A stretch of DNA of 64,000 nucleotides from Pseudochrobactrum kiredjianiae (GTDB lineage Bacteria > Pseudomonadota > Alphaproteobacteria > Rhizobiales > Rhizobiaceae). The notes under the pieces are model-generated. The model was not told the origin of the DNA. It was given only the letters and a program-made list of their open reading frames with translations, and searched no databases. Of the stretch, positions 58,006-64,000 are shown piece by piece. Numbering within the stretch: the first letter of the stretch is position 1; the number at the start of each line of letters is the position of its first letter. Made by a program: the position numbers and the translations under genes. The stretch is from contig NZ_JAUCBM010000001.1 in assembly GCF_030362795.1 (NCBI RefSeq), positions 310,001-374,000 of the forward strand. The letters run 5' to 3'.

Positions 58006-60593
58006 GTAAAGCCAAACCATCTTTTGCTCTCGCTTTGCGTTTTGCTCTGCGTGAGATGCGCGGTGGCCTGACCGGCTTTTACATTTTCCTTGGCTGTATT
58101 GCCCTTGGTGTCGCGGCAATCGGCGGCGTCAACTCCGTTGCCCGTTCCATTGCTGATGGTCTGGCTGTCGAAGGGCAGGCTATTCTCGGTGGCGATGTCA
58201 GCTTTATGCTCAATCAGCGTGAGGTGAATGAACAGGAACGCGCGTTCTTGAATGCTCAAGGCACTGTGTCGGAGAATATCACCATGCGCTCAATGGTGCG
58301 CATGACGGATGGTTCCGATCAGGCGCTGGTTGAGGTAAAGGCTGTTGATAGCGCTTATCCGCTCTATGGCACGTTGAAACTGCAACCGGATTTGTCTTCA
58401 AACGAGCGTTTTGCCTTACAAGACGGTGCCTATGGCGCGGCTGTACCGCAGCTTTTGCTTGATCGCTTGAATTTGAAAATCGGCGATCAGATCATGCTCG
58501 GCTCGGCAAAATTCACGTTGCGGGCGATTATCGAGAGTGAGCCGGATATGCTTAGCACTGGCATGGCGCTCGCTCCGCGTTTTCTGACCTCGGATGAAGC
58601 TTTGCGGGCAGCCGGTCTTATTCAGCCCGGCAGTCTGGTCAATTATATTTATAAAATTGCTTTGCCCGATACGGCGCAGTCAGGGGCACAGGATACGCGG
58701 CTTGCAGCGCTGGAAAGTGCAGCCGAAAAAAACTTCCCCGAAGCAGGATGGAATATTCGCAATCGTAACAATGCGGCTCCCGCCTTATCAGCCAATATTG
58801 AGCGGTTTTCGCAATTTCTCACCCTTGTCGGGCTGACTTCACTGATTATCGGTGGCGTTGGTGTAGCCAATGCGGTGCGTAGTTTTCTCGATGGTAAGCG
58901 GCCGGTTATTGCGACATTCAAATCGCTTGGCGCATCTGCCGATTTCGTGGTGCTGATTTATCTCTGCCAGATTGTGGCGATTGCGCTGATCGGTATTGTG
59001 ATTGGTCTGGTGCTGTCATTGGGGTTGAGTGCTGCGGCGGTTTTCGGCCTGTCTTCCTATTTGCCAGTCAGCGGCGGTTTGAAAATTTACCCTCAAGCTT
59101 TGCTGCTGGCCACGGCTTTCGGTCTGATCACAACGCTGATTTTTGCGCTACTGCCTTTGGGGCGGGCGCGAACAATTCCGGCAACAGCTTTGTTTCGTCA
59201 AAAAGGTTTTGACCAGAGCGGCTGGCCGCCGGTGCTCTATATGGTAACCGCCGGAGTTTTGCTGCTGGCATTGATTGGTCTGGTGCTGTTTTTTGTTGAA
59301 GATCAGCGCATTGCCGGTGTTTTCATTGTCGGTGCGGTTGCTGCTTTTATCATTTTGCGCGGCGTGTCTTTTGGCTTGCGGATGCTGGCGCGCAAAGCGC
59401 AGCATTTTCTTTTTGCGCGCAAAGCGTCGCGGGTTAAAGCGCCTGCTTTGCGGCTGGCTATTGGCAATATTCATCGCCCGGGTGCCTTGACGCCTTCTGT
59501 TGTGCTGTCACTTGGTCTTGGCCTGACATTGGTTGTGGCGCTGGCTTTGGTGGATGGCAATCTGCGTCGTCAGATCACCCAGAGTCTTCCAGCCCACGCA
59601 CCGAATTTCTTCTTCGTTGATATTCAGAATACCGAAATTGACGGTTTTCGCGATTTGCTGGCCAAAACAGCGCCGGAAGGCAAGGTCGTCAGCGCTGCGA
59701 TGTTGCGCGGGCGTATTGTGGCGCTGAACGGCATTGATGTTGATAAGGTCAATGTGCCGCCGCAAGGTGCGTGGGTATTGCGCGGTGATCGCGGCATTAC
59801 CTATGCCAAGAATCTGCCGGAAAATTCCACCATGTCGCAAGGCGAATGGTGGCCTGCGGATTATAGCGGTGAGCCGCTGGTCTCTTTTGCTGCCAAAGAA
59901 GCGCAAGAGCTCGGGCTGAAAATCGGGGATAAGATTACGGTCAATGTGCTTGGCCGGAATCTCACCGCGAAGATCGCCAATTTCCGTCAGGTGCAATGGG
60001 AAACACTGGCGATCAACTTCGTTATGGTGTTTTCACCCAATACTTTTGCCGGTGCGCCGCATTCATGGCTGGCCACGCTGACAGATGCTAATGCATCACC
60101 GGAGCAAGAAGCGAATGTGTTGCGTACTGTGACACAGACTTTCCCTGCGGTTACTTCGGTACGTGTGAAAGACGCAATTGAAGTCGCTAATGATTTGATC
60201 GGCCAGCTGGCGGTTGCAATCCGCTGGGCTGCATCGGTTGGTCTGCTGGCCGCAATCTTGGTGCTGGCAGGAGCCTTGGCTGCGGGCAACGGTGCCAGAC
60301 AGCATGATGCGGTCGTGTTGAAAACACTTGGCGCAACGCGTCTGACTTTGATCCGTGCTTTTATCTATGAATATGCATTGCTCGGCTTTGCGACGGCTGT
60401 TTTTGCTTTGGGTGCCGGTGGTCTGGCCGCATGGTTTGTCGTGGTCAGGCTGATGAATTTGCAGATGCGGATGTTGCCGGATGTGGCTTTCTTCACGGTT
60501 TTAACCGCGCTGGTTTTGACCGTCGGCTTTGGTCTTGCCGGTACATGGCGGGTGCTGGGACAGAAAGCGAGTTCGGTGCTGCGAGAACTATAA
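58002..60593 (+). CDS. ybbP: ABC transporter permease YbbP (FtsX-like)
   Basis: The 863-residue protein has two FtsX-like permease domains with about ten membrane helices, grouped near residues 20-45, 275-480 and 750-860, and a large periplasmic segment. The sequence GTWRVLGQKASSVLREL ends it. With YbbA and the divergent TesA-like hydrolase it forms the ybbA-ybbP/tesA set, perhaps handling lipids or peptides in the envelope. The transported substrate is unknown. Confidence 0.93.
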   Translation: MSKAKPSFALALRFALREMRGGLTGFYIFLGCIALGVAAIGGVNSVARSIADGLAVEGQAILGGDVSFMLNQREVNEQERAFLNAQGTVSENITMRSMVRMTDGSDQALVEVKAVDSAYPLYGTLKLQPDLSSNERFALQDGAYGAAVPQLLLDRLNLKIGDQIMLGSAKFTLRAIIESEPDMLSTGMALAPRFLTSDEALRAAGLIQPGSLVNYIYKIALPDTAQSGAQDTRLAALESAAEKNFPEAGWNIRNRNNAAPALSANIERFSQFLTLVGLTSLIIGGVGVANAVRSFLDGKRPVIATFKSLGASADFVVLIYLCQIVAIALIGIVIGLVLSLGLSAAAVFGLSSYLPVSGGLKIYPQALLLATAFGLITTLIFALLPLGRARTIPATALFRQKGFDQSGWPPVLYMVTAGVLLLALIGLVLFFVEDQRIAGVFIVGAVAAFIILRGVSFGLRMLARKAQHFLFARKASRVKAPALRLAIGNIHRPGALTPSVVLSLGLGLTLVVALALVDGNLRRQITQSLPAHAPNFFFVDIQNTEIDGFRDLLAKTAPEGKVVSAAMLRGRIVALNGIDVDKVNVPPQGAWVLRGDRGITYAKNLPENSTMSQGEWWPADYSGEPLVSFAAKEAQELGLKIGDKITVNVLGRNLTAKIANFRQVQWETLAINFVMVFSPNTFAGAPHSWLATLTDANASPEQEANVLRTVTQTFPAVTSVRVKDAIEVANDLIGQLAVAIRWAASVGLLAAILVLAGALAAGNGARQHDAVVLKTLGATRLTLIRAFIYEYALLGFATAVFALGAGGLAAWFVVVRLMNLQMRMLPDVAFFTVLTALVLTVGFGLAGTWRVLGQKASSVLREL

Positions 60594-60726
60594 TGGAGTA
60601 AATCCTGCAATTCTCTGCGTAATTCTAAATATCCGTGCAGGCAAAAAGACATAAAAAACGTCGCTTTTTCCTAATATGCGCCTGTTTGGTCTTGTTTTAA
60701 ACACGTAAAATAACCATTATATTGGG

Positions 60727-60792
60727 AAGGCATGCTGGGGTTCCGCCAGCGGCGCCTGGGGAGCGCCCCTGACACCGGACGGAACAGAGCTA
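60727..60792 (+). ncRNA. ybhL leader RNA
   Basis: The leader just upstream of the YbhL gene contains CATGCTGGGGTTCCGCCAGC, CGCCTGGGGAGCGCCCC and CACCGGACGGAACAGAG. TTCCG pairs with CGGAA, and GGGGAGCGCCCC forms a hairpin. This matches what I recall of the alphaproteobacterial ybhL leader motif, which lies before BI-1-family genes in Rhizobiales. A promoter with TTGTTT at 60692 and TTATAT at 60717 precedes it. Assignment is by position and pattern, not by a covariance search. Confidence 0.7.
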
Positions 60793-60802
60793 GAGGAATA
60801 TC

Positions 60803-61579
60803 ATGGTAGATTTTCGTAATGTACAGGCGCAGAGCCCGATCGGGGCGCGCGCAGACGCAGCCATCGATCAGGGGCTGCGCTCCTACATGCTTGGCGTATA
60901 TAATATGATGGCGATTGGCCTGGCCGTAACCGGTCTGGTTGCTTATGCCTTCGCAGCTCTGGCGGTTACAACAGATCCGTCTGCTGCTGTCGGTCAGCTT
61001 GCCAATGGTAAAATGCTTACCGCACTTGGTGCCGCAATTTATACTTCGCCACTGCGTTGGGTAATTATGCTTGCCCCTCTGGGAGCTGTGTTCTTCCTCA
61101 GCTTCCGTATTGAGCGCATGAATGTTGCAACCGCTCAGCTGACCTTCTGGGTTTATGCTGCTCTGGTTGGTTTGTCGCTGTCGTCGATCTTCCTGATCTA
61201 TACATCGGCTAGCATCGTGCAGACCTTCTTCGTTACCGCGGCTTCTTTTGGTGCCCTGTCGCTTTATGGCTACACCACCAAACGTGACCTGACGGCAATG
61301 GGTTCGTTCCTGATGATGGGTCTTTTCGGTCTGATCCTCGCTTCGATCGTGAATATTTTCCTTGGTTCGACTGCTCTGCAGTTTGCAATCTCGGTTCTTG
61401 GTGTTCTGATCTTCGCAGGTCTTACCGCTTATGACACCCAGTCCATCAAGGAAATGTATTATGAGGGCGATTCTTCGGATGCGATGGGTCGTAAGATTGT
61501 TATGGGCGCGCTGCGTCTTTACCTCGACTTCATCAACATGTTCATGTTCCTGCTGCAGTTCCTGGGCAATCGTGATTAA
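60803..61579 (+). CDS. ybhL: Bax inhibitor-1/YccA family membrane protein
   Basis: The 258-residue protein has seven predicted membrane helices. It starts with a soluble stretch (NVQAQSPIGARADAAIDQ) and ends in the family C terminus GLTAYDTQSIKEMYYEGD followed by LYLDFINMFMFLLQFLGNRD. The conserved Asp and Tyr of GLTAYDTQ line a pH-sensing calcium path in characterised BI-1 relatives. It is preceded by the ybhL leader RNA. TAGAGGAATATC gives the ribosome site. Confidence 0.94.
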   Translation: MVDFRNVQAQSPIGARADAAIDQGLRSYMLGVYNMMAIGLAVTGLVAYAFAALAVTTDPSAAVGQLANGKMLTALGAAIYTSPLRWVIMLAPLGAVFFLSFRIERMNVATAQLTFWVYAALVGLSLSSIFLIYTSASIVQTFFVTAASFGALSLYGYTTKRDLTAMGSFLMMGLFGLILASIVNIFLGSTALQFAISVLGVLIFAGLTAYDTQSIKEMYYEGDSSDAMGRKIVMGALRLYLDFINMFMFLLQFLGNRD

Positions 61580-61604
61580 TTCACGGAACTGAATTTATGA
61601 ATTG

Positions 61605-61635
61605 AAAAGGGCGGCTGCAAAGCCGCCCTTTTTGC
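61605..61635 (+). terminator. terminator of ybhL
   Basis: AAAGGGCGGCT and AGCCGCCCTTT pair around GCAA, followed by TTGCTG. Confidence 0.9.
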
Positions 61636-61696
61636 TGTCTGCTTGATGGATATGAAATGCTGATACCCTGTGTAACAAGGCTGTAAATGAGCTATA

Positions 61697-61735
61697 AAAA
61701 AACGCCGCTGAATGTCTTCAGCGGCGTTTTTCGTA
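61697..61735 (-). terminator. terminator of acnA
   Basis: AAAAACGCCGCTGA and TCAGCGGCGTTTTT pair with a short loop. The minus-strand T run follows. It faces the ybhL terminator 60 bp away. Confidence 0.9.
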
Positions 61736-61753
61736 GCTTAGATAATGCGCTTA

Positions 61754-64000
61754 TCAGGCTTTGGCCAGATCGCGCAGAACGGTCTGCAGAATGCCGCCGT
61801 TCTTCATGTAATCCAGTTCATCCAGCGTATCGATACGGCAGATTAATGGCACCTGTTTCACGGTTCCATCACCGAACGTAATGGTTGCATTGGTCTTCTG
61901 GCGTGGACGAATATCTGCCAGACCTTCAATGGTCACCACTTCGTCGCCTTTCAGGCCGAGGGACTGCCAGCTTGTGCCTTCTTCAAACACAAATGGTACA
62001 ATGCCCATGCCAACGAGGTTGGAACGGTGAATACGCTCAAAAGACTGCGAGATCACAGCTTTAACACCGAGCAGGTTGGTGCCCTTGGCAGCCCAGTCAC
62101 GGGACGAGCCGTTACCATATTCAATACCGGCAAACACAACCAACGGAACGCCCTCTGCCTTATACTGCATTGCTGCATCATAGATCGAGGTTTCTTCCTT
62201 GCTTGGGTAGTGAATGGTGTAACCGCCTTCGCGGCCATTTTCACCCAGCATGTGGTTGCGGATACGGATGTTCGCAAAAGTACCGCGCATCATGACTTCG
62301 TGGTTACCACGACGTGTACCGTACTGGTTAAAGTCTGCAACGGCGACGCCGTTATCGAGCAGATATTTACCGGCAGGGGATTGTGCCTTGATCGAACCGG
62401 CTGGCGAAATGTGGTCAGTGGTGATCTTGTCACCGAACAGGCCGAGCACGCGTGCGCCCTTAATGTCGGAGATTTCACCGGCTGATTTGCCCATGCCTAC
62501 GAAATATGGCGGGTTTTGCACATAGGTCGAGTTATCGTCCCATGCATAGGTCTGACCGGCTGGTACTTTCACAGCCTGCCAGTTTTCGTCGCCCTTGAAT
62601 ACGTCGGCATATTTTTCCGAGAAGATCTTGCGCGTTACGTTCTTGGCAATGAATTCCTGAATTTCAGCCGATGAAGGCCAGATATCACGAAGGAATACTG
62701 GATTGCCGTCTTTGTCTTCGCCAAGCGGTTCTGTGGTCAGATCCTTGGTGACTGTACCGGCCAGAGCGTGGGCAACAACCAGTGGCGGGGATGCCAGATA
62801 GTTGGCCTGAACGTCAGGTGATACACGGCCTTCAAAGTTACGGTTACCGGAGAGAACAGCAGCGCCGATCAGACCTTTTTCATTGATGGTCTTGGAGATC
62901 GGGGCAGGCAGCGGACCGGAGTTACCGATACAGGTAGTGCAGCCGAAGCCAACCAGATTGAAGCCCAGTGCGTCGAGATCTTTCTGCAGACCTGCATTTT
63001 CCAGATAGGCAGCAACAACCTGTGAGCCAGGTGCCAGCGAGGTTTTAACCCAAGGCTTGGTTTTCAGGCCTTTGGCAACAGCATTACGGGCAAGAAGACC
63101 GGCAGCAATCAGCACACTCGGGTTCGAGGTGTTGGTGCAGGAGGTGATCGCAGCAATCACAACATCGCCGTGGCCGAGATCGAAATCTTCGCCTTCAACA
63201 GCATAGCGTGCAGTCTGACCGGTTGTTTTCTTGTATTCTGCTTCCAAAGAGGTTGCAAAACCGGAGGCAATGCCTTCCAGAGCAATACGGCCTTCAGGAC
63301 GCTTAGGACCAGCCATCGATGGCACAACGTCAGCCATATCCAGCTCAAGAATGTCGGTGAAGAGAGGATCTGTGCTGTCAGCTTCACGCCACATGCCCTG
63401 CGCACGGGAATAGGCTTCAACCAGTGCAATGCGATGTTCATCGCGGCCGGTTGTGTGCATGTAGTTGAGGGTTTCTTTATCTACCGGGAAGAAACCACAG
63501 GTCGCGCCATATTCAGGGCCCATATTGGCAATGGTTGCACGGTCTGCCAGCGTCATATTATCGAGGCCCGGACCGAAGAACTCAACGAATTTACCGACAA
63601 CGCCTTTTTTACGCAGCATCTGGGTAACGGTGAGCACGAGGTCAGTCGCGGTGATGCCTTCTTTGACCTTACCGGTCAGTTTGAAGCCGATAACTTCCGG
63701 CAACAGCATGGAAACCGGCTGGCCAAGCATCGAAGCTTCCGCTTCAATACCACCAACACCCCAGCCAAGAACGCCAAGGCCGTTGACCATAGTGGTGTGG
63801 GAATCTGTACCAACGCAGGTGTCAGGATAAGCAACGGTCTCGCCGTTTTCTTCCTTAGTCCACACGGTCTGCGCCAGATATTCAAGGTTAACCTGATGGC
63901 AGATACCTGTGCCCGGAGGAACAACGCGGAAATTCTGGAATGCCTGCTGACCCCATTTCAGGAAACGGTAACGCTCGGCATTGCGCTGATATTCGAGATC
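61754..64000 (-). CDS. acnA: aconitate hydratase, C-terminal 748 residues
   Basis: The frame is open to the window edge, where it reads [20 protein letters not shown], so the 5' end (about 150 residues) is outside. The [4Fe-4S] ligands are visible as SCTNTSNPS and FGCTTCIGN. The C-terminal swivel domain contains [16 protein letters not shown]. It isomerises citrate to isocitrate in the TCA cycle. The ATG at 63865 is internal. The gene converges with ybhL, each with its own terminator. Confidence 0.97.
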   Translation of the reverse strand, partial: DLEYQRNAERYRFLKWGQQAFQNFRVVPPGTGICHQVNLEYLAQTVWTKEENGETVAYPDTCVGTDSHTTMVNGLGVLGWGVGGIEAEASMLGQPVSMLLPEVIGFKLTGKVKEGITATDLVLTVTQMLRKKGVVGKFVEFFGPGLDNMTLADRATIANMGPEYGATCGFFPVDKETLNYMHTTGRDEHRIALVEAYSRAQGMWREADSTDPLFTDILELDMADVVPSMAGPKRPEGRIALEGIASGFATSLEAEYKKTTGQTARYAVEGEDFDLGHGDVVIAAITSCTNTSNPSVLIAAGLLARNAVAKGLKTKPWVKTSLAPGSQVVAAYLENAGLQKDLDALGFNLVGFGCTTCIGNSGPLPAPISKTINEKGLIGAAVLSGNRNFEGRVSPDVQANYLASPPLVVAHALAGTVTKDLTTEPLGEDKDGNPVFLRDIWPSSAEIQEFIAKNVTRKIFSEKYADVFKGDENWQAVKVPAGQTYAWDDNSTYVQNPPYFVGMGKSAGEISDIKGARVLGLFGDKITTDHISPAGSIKAQSPAGKYLLDNGVAVADFNQYGTRRGNHEVMMRGTFANIRIRNHMLGENGREGGYTIHYPSKEETSIYDAAMQYKAEGVPLVVFAGIEYGNGSSRDWAAKGTNLLGVKAVISQSFERIHRSNLVGMGIVPFVFEEGTSWQSLGLKGDEVVTIEGLADIRPRQKTNATITFGDGTVKQVPLICRIDTLDELDYMKNGGILQTVLRDLAKA

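Overview
The window looks like a chromosomal core segment of an alphaproteobacterium of the order Hyphomicrobiales (Rhizobiales), most likely family Brucellaceae. Three things point there. The protein families include IalB, the TIGR02300 acidic protein, a ybhL leader RNA, a DUF1775/PCuAC copper protein and an FMN-binding GltB-like protein. The neighbourhoods kdsB-pheA, nudC-HIT-ffs-dnaX-ybaB-recR, aroA-cmk-rpsA and ybhL/acnA are those I recall from Brucella and Ochrobactrum. The base composition, near 50% GC by eye, is below that of Brucella and would suit a lower-GC relative such as Pseudochrobactrum, but the genus is a guess. I see no prophage, integrase, transposase gene, CRISPR array or secretion cluster.

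Layout. 1-10 kb: 5' end of a membrane-anchored cytochrome c, kdsB, pheA, nudC, a HIT protein, SRP RNA, dnaX, ybaB, recR, an MltB-type lytic transglycosylase, and a LysR regulator divergent from a YeiH-type membrane protein. 10-16 kb: aroA-cmk-rpsA (minus strand), a TIGR02300 protein and tRNA-Ala(GGC). 16-24 kb: type II NADH dehydrogenase, a GltB-like FMN protein and an FtsK-type translocase with no membrane domain. 24-29 kb: cyoABCD and an SH3 protein. 30-38 kb: tamA-tamB and an L,D-transpeptidase-like lipoprotein. 38-41 kb: an unrecognised Cys-rich protein with a long leader and an upstream small ORF, then two copper-type proteins. 41-52 kb: mrp, GNAT, pgm, a P-loop kinase, an FAH-family hydrolase, an SLT lipoprotein, TrhA, argG, LysE and rlmN. 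53-64 kb: ialB, DUF1232, phhB, LMW-PTP, thpR, tesA, ybbA-ybbP, ybhL with its leader RNA, and the 3' part of acnA.

Most genes are housekeeping: envelope building (kdsB, tamAB, transglycosylases, L,D-transpeptidase), respiration (ndh, cyo, acnA), amino-acid synthesis (pheA, aroA, argG) and DNA maintenance (dnaX, recR, ftsK).

The less ordinary signal lies between and at the ends of genes. There is a mosaic family of palindromic intergenic repeats, several abutting or overlapping stop codons. There is a pair of about 110-bp MITE-like elements. Three short tandem arrays have periods of 26, 27 and 28 bp, and two of them duplicate the last codons and stop of a gene. tamA has no ATG/GTG/TTG start that would include its signal peptide. 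The Cys-rich protein at 38.2-38.7 kb is preceded by a 36-codon ORF that ends on its start codon. I found no single clearly new multi-gene system; these are the best leads.
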